Shown: one piece after another, positions 1-8,133 of the stretch
Numbering within the stretch: the stretch's first letter is position 1
Layout: every line of letters starts with the position of its first letter
From: Paenibacillus sp. JJ-100
Lineage (GTDB): Bacteria; Bacillota; Bacilli; Paenibacillales; Paenibacillaceae
Reading direction: 5' to 3'
Assembly (NCBI RefSeq): GCF_948329825.1
Contig: NZ_CAOJCM010000003.1
Span: 62,001-126,000 of the forward strand
Length of the DNA stretch: 64,000 nt
The notes under the pieces: generated by a model
The model's input: only the letters and a program-made list of their open reading frames with translations
Databases searched by the model: none
Told to the model about the DNA's origin: nothing
Program-made: the position numbers and the translations under genes

Positions 1-389
1 TTCCACCCGTTCCACTGGACCGGGATCAGATTGATCAGGTGTTGGACAATGTAGTATCCAATGCGCTGAAGTATACGCTGGAGGGTGGTACCATTACGAT
101 TGCAGCCCGGCGTAGTAACGAGAATACAATAGCCATCTCTGTATCGGACACAGGAATGGGTATTCCACAGCGTGATCTGGATCGGATATTTGAACGTTTC
201 TACCGCGTAGATAAGGCACGTTCCCGTAGCATGGGAGGTACAGGATTGGGCTTGTCCATTGCCCGGGAAATTGTAAAGGCTCATGATGGTAGCATCTCTC
301 TGGAATCTGAGGTGGATGTGGGTACAACAGTTACATTCACCCTGCCAATGCGTGATAAAGGGGGTGAGCACCTTGAAGGAACGGATTAA
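1..389 (+). CDS. walK: WalK sensor histidine kinase, C-terminal fragment
   Basis: This is the 3' end of a histidine kinase cut by the window edge; the frame is open from base 3. It holds most of the HATPase_c domain: the N box (LDNVVSNALKYT), the G1 box (SDTGMGIP) and the G2 box (GGTGLGLSIA). It is followed at once by walH, walI, walJ and htrA, the order of the Bacillales WalRK operon, and this identifies the kinase. WalK is the membrane sensor that phosphorylates WalR to control cell-wall hydrolases. The stop lies 17 bases inside walH, which suggests translational coupling. The sensor part and the catalytic His are outside the window. Confidence 0.95.
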   Translation, partial: PPVPLDRDQIDQVLDNVVSNALKYTLEGGTITIAARRSNENTIAISVSDTGMGIPQRDLDRIFERFYRVDKARSRSMGGTGLGLSIAREIVKAHDGSISLESEVDVGTTVTFTLPMRDKGGEHLEGTD

Positions 390-1653
390 ATCTTTGGTGC
401 TCGCTTCGCTGGTAGCAGCCAGTCTAATTCAAAGTTACTTCCTGATTTATCGTTTGCCAGGTGGTGGTGATTCTATCGTTACCTCGGAAACCAACTATGT
501 GAAGACTGAGAATATGGGTCAGGAGCGTAATATTGAAGAACTAATTTTCCCGGAACAGATGATTATTCATCTGGGACAGGACAAACATACGGTGTTTTAC
601 CCTGGAAATACATTCTATGAATTGATCTATTCAAGGCTAAAAGGTCGGACGTTTGAAGATTTCCAGCGTCGTAATGTGCAATCGGTGAACTGGGATCAGA
701 TTCGTAAACAGAGCCCCGGCTTTGAGCTTTCTTTTAAGGAAGGCATGCCAGTGACTCTATTACAGCGTGTGATGCGTCTGGGAACAGATTCTCTTTTTCA
801 AGGAGAAACGATCAATCGTATTGCGATATACACGGCCTCAGATGAGACAAAGGTCCATGCGCTGTTTTTCAGTGCCAAGGGCGACGTGGTCTATGAAGCT
901 ACTCAGGCAGACTTGACGGTGCAGGATGTGCAGCAGCATGTTGATTTTGGGACAAGCTGGACACCGTACACACTGATGGAAGGCGGATACTATATTCCGG
1001 CACAGGCACTGGATACGATTGAGGCGGATGTGCCGACAGGGCAGTTCACGGTGGAGCAGATGCAACGTAGTCTTTTCTTTGACCCGAGCATGACCCGGAA
1101 TATTCGGGAAAAGGATGGGTCAGAGATCTATACAGACAGCAAACGCAGTCTGCAAGTGAAACAGGATCAGCGCTGGATCAGCTATACGGACCCTGCAGCA
1201 CCACCTACAGGGCAGAGTGATGCCTCGAAAGATGCGCTGTCTGCGGTTGATTTTGTTAACCAGCATGGTGGCTGGAAAGGGCGCTCGCGCATGATGCTGA
1301 GATCGGCTGACAACAAAACACAGCTGCAATTCCAGCAGTATTATGGCAGTTTTCCAATCATGGATTCGATGCAGTTCCGTTTCGGCAGAATCAACGTGGG
1401 GATGCAGCAGGAGACGGTATCAAGTTATGAGCGATCCTTGCAATATCTGAATGAAGGTGCAGAGAGCAAGAGATCAATCAAGTTACCTGGCGGAGATCAG
1501 TTGAAAAATTTGATCCGAAAAGTAGCGGGTGAGAACCGTAAAGTCGTGGATGTATACCCGGCATATCGTCCATCAGCACTGGAGGATGGGCTTAGGTTGA
1601 TCCCGGTCTGGGTGATCCGATTCGGCAATGGTGAAGAAACAACGGTGTCTTAG
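373..1653 (+). CDS. walH: WalH (YycH), membrane regulator of WalK
   Basis: A 426-residue YycH-family protein. It has a short basic N terminus, one hydrophobic segment (about residues 7-24, SLVLASLVAASLIQSYFLIY) and a large domain expected outside the membrane. In Bacillus, YycH with YycI holds WalK activity down through transmembrane contacts. I chose TTG at 373 because a strong AAAGGGGGTG lies 8 bases upstream. GTG at 364 sits inside that ribosome binding site and would add MST. The start overlaps the end of walK, and walI follows after about 115 bases. Identity rests on operon position and overall layout. Confidence 0.9.
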   Translation: MKERIKSLVLASLVAASLIQSYFLIYRLPGGGDSIVTSETNYVKTENMGQERNIEELIFPEQMIIHLGQDKHTVFYPGNTFYELIYSRLKGRTFEDFQRRNVQSVNWDQIRKQSPGFELSFKEGMPVTLLQRVMRLGTDSLFQGETINRIAIYTASDETKVHALFFSAKGDVVYEATQADLTVQDVQQHVDFGTSWTPYTLMEGGYYIPAQALDTIEADVPTGQFTVEQMQRSLFFDPSMTRNIREKDGSEIYTDSKRSLQVKQDQRWISYTDPAAPPTGQSDASKDALSAVDFVNQHGGWKGRSRMMLRSADNKTQLQFQQYYGSFPIMDSMQFRFGRINVGMQQETVSSYERSLQYLNEGAESKRSIKLPGGDQLKNLIRKVAGENRKVVDVYPAYRPSALEDGLRLIPVWVIRFGNGEETTVS

Positions 1654-1767
1654 TTGAGTGGAGAAGGCCAAAAAGGTGAAATGCGAGGCTCTAGTATAAA
1701 ACTGGATTATAAGATATAAACGCCTGGTCAAGCCAGACGAAGCACAGATCATCACACGGACGAGGAG

Positions 1768-2520
1768 GTGAACGTTCTGGATTGGGGACGGGCCAAAAAT
1801 GTATTAATTTATGCTTTCCTGCTGCTTAATCTGGTGCTGGGTTATCAGATCTGGATGGATGTGCGGGAGACAGCCGGAGCCAATCTGGACTTCACCTCTC
1901 TTGCAGACAATACACAGCAGGCGATGGAAGAGAAGGGCATTCAGGTGCTGGCACCCATTCCGAATGAGACGCCGAAATTACCGAAGTTATCTTACGAGTT
2001 TATCGAAGAGAACAAGTCGGGGATTCAGGTGGAGCTGGAAGAGCCCGTAGACAGCAAGCTGATATTCTCACCAAGTGAGCTGGTGGACGCGCTGCAGGCG
2101 GAGATTCCGGAAATCGGCAAGTACCGGCTGGATCAGCTGATGGCAGAGGATGGGGCCTTTGTATTTCACCCGCTGGTGGATGGCAAATGGCCACTCTTTA
2201 ACGTGAGTCTGGAGCTGTTCTACAGCGATCAGAAAATCACGGGTTATCATCAGACTCCTGTGCGGATTACAACCGCCGAGGAGAGTGATCAGCAGGTGCT
2301 TCCGGCGCCCAAAGCGCTGGGTACGCTGATCGAAAACTTTTTGCCGAACGATTCAATTGTGAAAGATATTCAGCTGGGCTACTACGGTCAGTTGTTCAAT
2401 TCAGATATACAAGTAGCGATGCCGGCATGGCGATTCGTGCTGGAAAGTGGCGAAGTGTTGTACGTGCAGGGCATCAGCGGGGATGTATTCAGTCCCAAGT
2501 CAGACAAACCAGAGGAGTAA
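1768..2520 (+). CDS. walI: WalI (YycI), membrane regulator of WalK
   Basis: A YycI-family protein of about 247-250 residues with an N-terminal transmembrane helix (NVLIYAFLLLNLVLGYQIW) and an extracytoplasmic domain. It acts with WalH to restrain WalK. The start is uncertain. GTG 1768 is the only standard codon, but it directly abuts the AGGAGG ribosome binding site, leaving no spacer. CTG at 1777 lies about 7 bases from that site and would give MDWGRAKN, matching the MDW start I recall for B. subtilis YycI. The coordinates given use the conventional GTG. walJ begins 6 bases after the stop. Confidence 0.9.
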   Translation: MNVLDWGRAKNVLIYAFLLLNLVLGYQIWMDVRETAGANLDFTSLADNTQQAMEEKGIQVLAPIPNETPKLPKLSYEFIEENKSGIQVELEEPVDSKLIFSPSELVDALQAEIPEIGKYRLDQLMAEDGAFVFHPLVDGKWPLFNVSLELFYSDQKITGYHQTPVRITTAEESDQQVLPAPKALGTLIENFLPNDSIVKDIQLGYYGQLFNSDIQVAMPAWRFVLESGEVLYVQGISGDVFSPKSDKPEE

Positions 2521-2526
2521 TGCGTT

Positions 2527-3333
2527 ATGGGGATATATTTTACGGTGTTATCCAGTGGTTCGACAGGTAATGCCACGGTCATTCAGCATGGGGCGACTTC
2601 ACTCATGATTGATGCGGGTCTCAGCGCAAAACGGCTGGAGGCATTGTTTCTGGAACGTGAGATTTCGGGGACGGAACTGGACGGGATTTTGGTGACACAT
2701 GAACATTCAGATCATATTAAAGGACTAGGCGCGATATCTCGGAAATATAATTTACCGATCTATGCAAATACAAATACATGGGCGGCATTAGAAAAATCGG
2801 TTGGAGCGATTCCGGAGGAGAACCGTCGGATCTTTGAAACGGGAGAAAAGCATGATTTTGGCTCGCTGCGCGTAGAGTCTTTCGGGATCTCACATGATGC
2901 GGCTGAACCGGTAGGTTACACGTTCGATGATGGAAGCGAGAAGCTGTCTGTGGCGACAGACCTCGGTTATATGAGTGACAAGGTTCGTGATGCCATCTCC
3001 GATTCAGATGTACTTGTGCTTGAGGCGAATCATGATGTCGAATTGCTGCGTATGGGGCGATATCCGTGGAACACCAAGCGCCGGATTTTGAGCGATATCG
3101 GGCATCTGTCGAACGAGGCAGCCGGTGCGGCGCTTAGTGAACTGATGAACGGACGTATCAAGCGTACGTATCTGGCACATCTCAGCCGAGATCATAATAT
3201 GATGGATTTGGCTAAAATGTCGGTGCGAGATGCGATGGAAAGCCGGGGCTGTTTTTATCGAGATCATGAATTCAAGCTCTGCGATACGTACTACGATCGG
3301 CCTACACCATGGGATAGGGTGGGTGAGCCATAA
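2527..3333 (+). CDS. walJ: WalJ (YycJ), MBL-fold hydrolase
   Basis: A 268-residue metallo-beta-lactamase-fold protein. The metal-binding signature T-H-E-H-S-D-H is at residues 57-63 (H58, H60, D62, H63). Further ligands are likely in SHDAAEPVGY and in ATDLGYM. YycJ/WalJ proteins are described as 5'-3' DNA exonuclease-like enzymes linked to the WalRK operon and to mutation repair. AGAGGAG sits about 10 bases before the ATG, overlapping the end of walI. The 3' end overlaps the convergent small gene on the other strand by 32 bases. The family call is firm; the biochemical role is by analogy. Confidence 0.93.
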   Translation: MGIYFTVLSSGSTGNATVIQHGATSLMIDAGLSAKRLEALFLEREISGTELDGILVTHEHSDHIKGLGAISRKYNLPIYANTNTWAALEKSVGAIPEENRRIFETGEKHDFGSLRVESFGISHDAAEPVGYTFDDGSEKLSVATDLGYMSDKVRDAISDSDVLVLEANHDVELLRMGRYPWNTKRRILSDIGHLSNEAAGAALSELMNGRIKRTYLAHLSRDHNMMDLAKMSVRDAMESRGCFYRDHEFKLCDTYYDRPTPWDRVGEP

Positions 3334-3514
3334 AGCTGTCTAGCTCGGCAGCCTTACGCTCGACTTCCTCGCGTGTCAGGACACCTTTATCAATAAGCAA
3401 TTCTATGATTGTGCTGAGAGCCAGTGTATTGCGGTAATGTTCTTCTTTGAGATCGGCCAGTTTGGCCGTCATATGCACTTCGTCCATAGCTGTGAGTGTT
3501 TTTGTGCGTTCCAT
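3302..3514 (-). CDS. Small conserved-looking protein convergent with walJ
   Basis: A 70-residue charged protein with no signal peptide or membrane segment. It is mostly predicted helix (EEHYRNTLALSTIIELLIDKG, LTREEVERKAAELDSF). I do not recognise a family. It is probably real because a perfect AAGGAGG lies 9 bases before its ATG at 3514. Its stop lies within the last 32 bases of walJ, so the genes converge and overlap and antisense effects on walJ mRNA are possible. The sequence resembles short helical adaptor or degradation-tag proteins, but this is only an impression. Confidence 0.7.
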   Translation of the reverse strand: MERTKTLTAMDEVHMTAKLADLKEEHYRNTLALSTIIELLIDKGVLTREEVERKAAELDSFMAHPPYPMV

Positions 3515-4096
3515 TGTGAAATCCTCCTTCTTTCTATGAAGCTTTGAATTGGTCTTTTACTATTATTGTAGTCAGGCTGGCTGGAAAACATTCCTCTTTT
3601 TGCCGCTAACATTCTCTGGGCAGGATGTGTATGCTGAAACGGTGGCTGTTTTTTCAGATCATGGAATCAGAAAAGTTCTATGGAATTCAAAGAATAACGC
3701 TTAACACATCTCATTTTGTGGTGATAGAGAGTATGGGCTTATATATTTAGGTGCTCTATCATGAAAATTTACGTTTATTTACGTCATTATGCAACTTTTT
3801 AGGATCTAAAGTGTTTAGTATATAAGGAGCATTGTGATGTGGCTGTTTTGCGTATGAAATGGAATCTCGCAAAATGCGAGAGTATGATTGATAGAGCACA
3901 CGGTAATGGAGTGCCATTCCGTTAATTATAACGTTTGATCCCGGCTTGGTTCCGGGAGGTAGCGATGTGCAGGACCATTTTGTGAAAATGCAAAAAAGCA
4001 TGAGGATACAGGGGAGTTTACCGGGTGTCTTCCATGCAATAAATTGGGGCGGCAGTCAGGGTCTTGATGCGTGACAACGAAGGGGAGAGGATCACG
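3515..4096. other. Intergenic region upstream of htrA
   Basis: About 580 bases between the divergent small gene and htrA. It should hold promoters for both. I see no convincing gene. A short C/G-rich dyad (CCCGG-CTTGGTT-CCGGG, about 3941-3957) stands out, with no T-run. Confidence 0.5.
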
Positions 4097-5374
4097 ATGG
4101 GATTGTTTGGAGACGATTTTTATTCAACCAAGGTATCAAGACGCGCCGAACCTGAACAGAAAGGCAAACTTCAGATTATCCGTCCGGGTGGAGGGAGACG
4201 CGCACGTGATCGCTGGAGCAATCCGCGCAGATCACGCTCGGAATTCAGTTCGACTGTGAAGGTAGCCGTCATTAGTTCGGTCATCAGCTCTATTGTGACG
4301 GTTACGCTGTTTAGCTTCATCAGTCAGCCTTCAACCCAATTGCCTCTGGCGAATGCTGCAGGTCAAGGCGGAGGCCCTACACAGACAGTTCAGGCGGCTG
4401 ACCCATATGACCGTATCATTAAGGCAGCAGCAGAAGTACGTCCTTCTGTGGTCAGCATCGTGAATCATAAAACAGGCAGCAGCTTGTCAATGGAAGATTC
4501 CGCGCTGGGTTCCGGGGTTATTTTCAAGAAGGAAGATGGCAAAGCTTACATTATGACGAATCACCACGTCGTGGAAGGTGCCAGTGATCTGGAGATTGTG
4601 ACGGTGGACGGGGAAACTCATAAAGCGAAGCTGGTGGGCAAGGATCGAGTGAGTGACATTGCGGTACTGTCCGCAGATGATAAAGGACTGGGTGCGGCAG
4701 CAGAGATTGGTGATTCGAGCAAGCTGCAACGTGGTCAGACGGTGCTGGCGATCGGTAATCCACTCGGTCTTGGCGGAACGCTGACATCGGGGATTGTAAG
4801 TTACACAGATCGGATCTTGCCTGTATCTATTAATCAGGATGGCGTGTATGACTGGGAGCAGAACGTCATTCAGACGGACGCCGCGATTAATGAAGGCAAC
4901 AGCGGCGGAGCATTGGTTGATCTGGACGGGAAAGTGGTAGGCATCAATACGATGAAAATTTCAGATACCGGGGTTGAGGGCCTAGGCTTCGCGATTCCGG
5001 TGAACGAAGTGATGAAAACGGTGGACTCACTACTGCTTCACGGCAAAGTAACCCGTCCTTATCTTGGTGTATACACCGTTGACCTGAGCAATCCATATGC
5101 TCCGCTGGACGATGAGCAGCGTAAAGACCTCAAACTGCCTTCCCATGTGGACAGTGGTGTGGTCGTGCTGGAAGCTTCCGGTCCAGCATCCGAAGCAGGC
5201 CTTAAGCTGAATGATGTGATTACGGAATTTGATGGGCAACCTATTACGTCCACGCTGGATCTGCGGAGATTCCTGTATGATAAGAAAAAGATCGGCGATA
5301 CATTGGAAGTTACATTCTACCGGGACGGGGAAGCGGAGAAAGTGTCTGTAAAGCTGTCCGATAAACCGGAGTAA
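4097..5374 (+). CDS. htrA: HtrA/DegP-like membrane-anchored serine protease
   Basis: A 425-residue trypsin-like protease with one N-terminal transmembrane segment (about residues 55-75) after a basic cytoplasmic stretch, then a trypsin domain and a C-terminal PDZ domain. The catalytic triad is visible as His157 in TNHHVV, Asp187 in DRVSDIAVL and Ser269 in NEGNSGGAL. It is expected to degrade misfolded proteins outside the membrane. ATG 4097 is preferred because AAGGGGAGAGG lies about 7 bases upstream; an earlier TTG at 4064 has no such site. It is the last member of the walK-walJ block, set off by its own upstream region, and a terminator follows at 5397. Confidence 0.95.
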   Translation: MGLFGDDFYSTKVSRRAEPEQKGKLQIIRPGGGRRARDRWSNPRRSRSEFSSTVKVAVISSVISSIVTVTLFSFISQPSTQLPLANAAGQGGGPTQTVQAADPYDRIIKAAAEVRPSVVSIVNHKTGSSLSMEDSALGSGVIFKKEDGKAYIMTNHHVVEGASDLEIVTVDGETHKAKLVGKDRVSDIAVLSADDKGLGAAAEIGDSSKLQRGQTVLAIGNPLGLGGTLTSGIVSYTDRILPVSINQDGVYDWEQNVIQTDAAINEGNSGGALVDLDGKVVGINTMKISDTGVEGLGFAIPVNEVMKTVDSLLLHGKVTRPYLGVYTVDLSNPYAPLDDEQRKDLKLPSHVDSGVVVLEASGPASEAGLKLNDVITEFDGQPITSTLDLRRFLYDKKKIGDTLEVTFYRDGEAEKVSVKLSDKPE

Positions 5375-5396
5375 GAATGGAACGTTCATGTCGAAG

Positions 5397-5429
5397 AAGA
5401 GTGATCAGAATTTCTGACCACTCTTTTTA
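5397..5429 (+). terminator. Rho-independent terminator after htrA
   Basis: Stem AGAGTGATCAG / CTGACCACTCT with one non-Watson-Crick pair and a short AATTT loop, followed by a T-run, 23 bases after the htrA stop. Confidence 0.85.
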
Positions 5430-5630
5430 TGTTCATTTAGCTGGGATTGAATGGGGAGGGTGTGCGCTCTTTAAAATCCCATGGGAAAACTTGAAACCGA
5501 GGCACAGAACCATTTCGTTGTTTAATATGGTAAACTGATGACTGTATGTATACATAGGTCGTTGACGAAAATAACAGCCTGTATATCGTGGGATCAGGCT
5601 GTCTAATCTGAACATGGAGGGATTCTTGAG

Positions 5631-6158
5631 ATGAATCTGTTGAAGAATAAGAAGAAGGTGCTGGGAGGAACAAGTCTGGTACTATCGTTGCTGATGTTAT
5701 CTGCTTGTGGATCGGAGGGCACCCCAGCTTCATCTATAGATACAACTGCAATACAGGACAAGATTGCCAAGTTAGAGAAAAAGCTGACGGAACAGGGAAT
5801 CAAAAATGATGAGCAGGCACAGAAAATTGCAGCGCTGGAGAAGAAGTTGAATGAACTGGGTACAGGCGGATTGGCTGGAGAAGATGCGAATGTTCAGACA
5901 CCAGTCACCGCAGGAAACAATGGGTCTGCTGGCAAAGGGGACGGAGTTCTGATTACGTTCGCCCAGTATGAGAAGCTGGAGGTTGGCATGTCCGTAGAAG
6001 AGGTCATCGAGATCCTCGGCGGTGAAGGTGAGGCACTGAGTGAAGCAGAGAACATGGTCGTGTACAACTACAAAGGTGCAGCGGGTAACGGCGGCAATGC
6101 GGTAATTGCTTTTCAAGGTGGGAAACTGCTCACGAAGGCACAATCTGGATTGGAGTAA
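5631..6158 (+). CDS. Lipoprotein with coiled coil and DUF3862/BLIP-like domain
   Basis: A 175-residue lipoprotein. The signal peptide ends in the lipobox LSAC, with Cys26 as the lipidated residue. Residues about 40-75 form a Lys/Glu-rich coiled coil (IAKLEKKLTEQ). The last 70 residues (GVLITFAQYEKLEVGMSVEE, then LGGEGEALSEA) have the GMS-x-EEV-x-x-ILGG-x-G pattern of the small beta-lactamase-inhibitor-like DUF3862 fold. It should sit on the outer face of the membrane. GGAGGG lies about 11 bases before the ATG. The substrate or partner is unknown. Confidence 0.85.
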   Translation: MNLLKNKKKVLGGTSLVLSLLMLSACGSEGTPASSIDTTAIQDKIAKLEKKLTEQGIKNDEQAQKIAALEKKLNELGTGGLAGEDANVQTPVTAGNNGSAGKGDGVLITFAQYEKLEVGMSVEEVIEILGGEGEALSEAENMVVYNYKGAAGNGGNAVIAFQGGKLLTKAQSGLE

Positions 6159-6345
6159 GTCGAGTACACGACACGAAGAGAAGGTACAGGCAAGATTTGA
6201 ATGACAGGCACAAGCTAAGATATTCGTAAGGATAAAATACGAGCATAAGTAAAGATATAAGCACAGTAGTAAAAGTAAAGATGTGGGCGAAGGTATGAGT
6301 AAGGATATATATACAATGGTATAAGGCGAAGCAAAGAAAGCAAAG
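6159..6345 (+). other. Purine-rich non-coding tail downstream of the lipoprotein gene
   Basis: About 187 bases, strongly A+G biased on the + strand, with recurring AAGTAAAGAT, AAGGATA and AAGCAAAG words and no plausible ORF. It lies between the lipoprotein stop and the hairpin at 6346 and may be a 3' untranslated region. Confidence 0.5.
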
Positions 6346-6408
6346 CAAAGGCATTCCTATTGAGATACCTAATGGGTATCTTTTAGAAGGATGCTTTTAA
6401 TTTTTTTA
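6346..6408 (+). terminator. Compound hairpin / terminator
   Basis: An inner stem AGATACC-TAAT-GGGTATCT sits inside imperfect outer arms (AAAGGCATTCCT / AGGATGCTTTT), followed by TTTAATTTTTTT. It is a probable terminator of the lipoprotein transcript. Confidence 0.65.
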
Positions 6409-6578
6409 TTAGATGATAAGTGGCATGAGGAATGGAGATTCTAGGTGTGTTTATCAGGCAAGTGTGTGCACGTTGTGGGATAAGGTTGTATTTTTGGTAT
6501 GCGTTCGGGTGTTTTTACACTGAACCGTGATCTAGGGGTTTCTTTTCCGGAGCAGGTGTGATAGAACTGAGAAGTGGC

Positions 6579-6592
6579 TATCCTATAGGATA
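6579..6592. promoter_or_regulatory. Perfect 14-bp palindrome upstream of the CxxH gene
   Basis: TATCCTATAGGATA is a perfect palindrome about 50 bases before the CxxH/CxxC gene start. It could be an operator. Nothing in the window identifies a regulator for it. Confidence 0.4.
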
Positions 6593-6643
6593 TGCGGCTC
6601 GTGAATCGGGAACATAGCTGGTGACAGAAAGGATGCTTGACGG

Positions 6644-6811
6644 ATGTACGTTGTATGCAAAGATCACGTGGACATTGCCATCGACATGTTTGTGGATGAG
6701 TATGAGGACGCTCCAGATATTGTGGATCTGAAGGAGACGGAATTTGCCGACTGGGACCCGCCTGCGAAATGCGCTGAGTGCGATCAGCATGCGGAATTTC
6801 TTGTCGTTTAG
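6644..6811 (+). CDS. CxxH/CxxC small protein (BA_5709-type)
   Basis: A 55-residue protein starting MYVVCKDHVDIAIDMFVDEY. It has an N-terminal C-x-x-H (CKDH, residues 5-8) and a C-terminal C-x-x-C followed by His (CAECDQH, residues 43-49), separated by an acidic middle. This is the layout of the CxxH/CxxC family (TIGR04129), which is typically encoded just upstream of rlmH in Bacillales, as here. The four Cys/His positions suggest a bound zinc ion; the role is unknown. GAAAGGATG lies about 10 bases before the ATG. It is easy to miss because of its length. Confidence 0.88.
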   Translation: MYVVCKDHVDIAIDMFVDEYEDAPDIVDLKETEFADWDPPAKCAECDQHAEFLVV

Positions 6812-7207
6812 CGTACTGTAGAGCAGGCCGCCGGGGAGCGCGACTCGATGCTGCTATGAGATGTTGTTGGCATGGCGTAGCAGTGGTAGTGACCGGGCTT
6901 CTGGCGTTAGACTTGGTTCGATCCGGTATGAACATCACAGCAAGAAGCAGAGAGAGCGTGTTGAGCGCTCTTTTTGCATTTGTAGGGAACGACGGAATGT
7001 GTAATGCATGTAATGGGTGCTACAAGGGATGTGAAGCAGAGGCTCCTCACGGCTTCTCACGAACCGTACATATCGAACGAAGGAATACAGAGCGTGCTGT
7101 GAAGATTTTGAATTGAATGTGGTGCGGATGAATGAAGTGATGCGATAAAAGCATCTGGATGATAGATAGGTTGTGTGCAAGGACGACGATGCAGGAGGAA
7201 TGATCAT
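6812..7207. other. Intergenic region before rlmH, with a weak terminator
   Basis: A 396-base stretch between the CxxH gene and rlmH. A hairpin AGAGCG / CGCTCT at 6953-6971, followed by TTTT, probably ends the CxxH transcript. I see no convincing gene in the rest; reading frames here have no ribosome binding site and odd composition. Confidence 0.55.
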
Positions 7208-7687
7208 ATGTTGATTCAAATTATTGGCGTAGGCAAATTGAAGGAAAAATATTTAACGCTGGGCATTCAGGAATATGCCAAGCGGCTCGCCCCGTACATC
7301 AAGTTTCAGATGATCGAGGTCGCAGACGAGAAAGCGCCCGATACCCTGAGCGAAGCTGAGGTACGGGCGGTGAAGGAGCGCGAGGGTGAACGCATCCTCG
7401 CGCATGTGAAGAGCGAGGCGCACGTCGTCGCGCTCGCACTGGATGGCCAGCTCTGGAGTTCCGAGGAGCTGGCTATGGAGATCGACAAGCTCGGCACCTA
7501 TGGGACGAGCCATGTCGTGTTTGTCATCGGAGGGAGCCATGGGCTCTCCGATGAGGTGCTGCGCCGCGCGAAGCAACGCTTGAGCTTCGGGCGCATGACC
7601 TTGCCGCATCAGCTTATGCGGCTGGTGTTGGTGGAGCAGATTTATCGCGCGGTGAAGATTAATCGGAATGAACCGTACCACAAGTAG
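7208..7687 (+). CDS. rlmH: RlmH, 23S rRNA pseudouridine-1915 N3-methyltransferase
   Basis: A 159-residue SPOUT methyltransferase, exactly the usual family length. Key signatures are the SAM-binding knot region [13 protein letters not shown] and the C terminus [17 protein letters not shown], ending NEPYHK. It methylates pseudouridine 1915 in helix 69 of 23S rRNA, in the assembled ribosome. ATG 7208 follows AGGAGGA by 8 bases. The gene is notably GC-rich compared with the DNA after it. In staphylococci the last codons of this gene (orfX) are the SCC attachment site, and here the same stretch is duplicated at 15780. Confidence 0.97.
   Translation: MLIQIIGVGKLKEKYLTLGIQEYAKRLAPYIKFQMIEVADEKAPDTLSEAEVRAVKEREGERILAHVKSEAHVVALALDGQLWSSEELAMEIDKLGTYGTSHVVFVIGGSHGLSDEVLRRAKQRLSFGRMTLPHQLMRLVLVEQIYRAVKINRNEPYHK
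7670..7686 (+). repeat. rlmH-end direct repeat, left copy (candidate att site)
   Basis: gaaccgtaccacaagta encodes EPYHK plus the first bases of the rlmH stop. The identical 17-mer recurs at 15780-15796 in the same orientation, outside any gene. The position matches the staphylococcal SCC attachment site. Confidence 0.75.
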
Positions 7688-7760
7688 GGCAAGTTTTTTA
7701 GGATTAAGTCACAGATAGCGACTGTAAAACGTGCTAGAGCTATTATTGCTGAAAACAAAT

Positions 7761-7792
7761 AGCCCCTAGAGCGGTTTAACCGCGAAGGGGCT
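7761..7792. terminator. Strong hairpin downstream of rlmH
   Basis: AGCCCCT / AGGGGCT outer arms with an inner GCGGTTTAACCGC stem. A-rich sequence precedes it and no long T-run follows on the + strand, so it may work mainly on the minus strand. Confidence 0.55.
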
Positions 7793-7808
7793 GATGAAGG
7801 TTCTTCCT

Positions 7809-7944
7809 GTAAGTTAAATAAAACCGTCATTGGTGCGAAGTGTTTACCCCGTGACCCACTGTGATTCTTCGCTTGCAAGAAAGAGGATGACAGCTGCAAT
7901 GTCTTCGGTTTCCCCGAGACGGCCGAATGCTTTCATCTTGGCAA
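7809..7944 (-). pseudogene. SDR oxidoreductase C-terminal relic
   Basis: Read on the minus strand, the sequence gives [31 protein letters not shown], then a stop where SDR enzymes have Q, then TLRTNDGFI. This is the C-terminal end of a classical SDR (compare AFGRLGEPEDIANVL and WITGQTIRVNGGFN in the intact gene at 32755). There is no start or N-terminal part. It is a decayed fragment. Confidence 0.75.
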
Positions 7945-7947
7945 GCC

Positions 7948-8013
7948 CTCGTCAATAATGCAGGAATTGTCATTACCAAACCTATTGGCGATATTACGGA
8001 AGCGGATTCCTAG
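7948..8013 (+). pseudogene. SDR oxidoreductase internal relic, opposite orientation
   Basis: The + strand reads [20 protein letters not shown] and then a stop. NNAG is the conserved SDR fold motif. It abuts the C-terminal relic but on the other strand, so an SDR gene was broken and partly inverted here. Confidence 0.7.
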
Positions 8014-8098
8014 TCAAGGTTTCTTTGTAGATACAGTAAAATCGATATATCCTATCCTGAATTATTTAATTGAAATATAAACAATTTATGGATAAAAT

Positions 8099-8116
8099 GT
8101 TAGAGTGGACTCTAAC
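8099..8116. promoter_or_regulatory. MerR-type operator before the regulator gene
   Basis: GTTAGAGT-GG-ACTCTAAC is a perfect 8-2-8 inverted repeat just upstream of the MerR gene, presumably autoregulatory. Related half-sites recur at 8589-8619. Confidence 0.7.
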
Positions 8117-8133
8117 TACAGGAGGACTTGGAT

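Noticed and set aside
7061..7069. GAACCGTAC upstream of rlmH, matching part of the att core
   Set aside because: Only 9 bases match and the CACAAGTA half is missing; probably chance.
6778..7116. 112-codon + frame between the CxxH gene and rlmH
   Set aside because: It overlaps the well-supported CxxH gene, has no ribosome binding site, is rich in Arg/Cys/Gly in a non-protein-like way and runs through a terminator hairpin.
7253..7681. Long minus-strand frame opposite rlmH
   Set aside because: It is the antisense reading of a GC-rich true gene and has no ribosome binding site or recognisable sequence.
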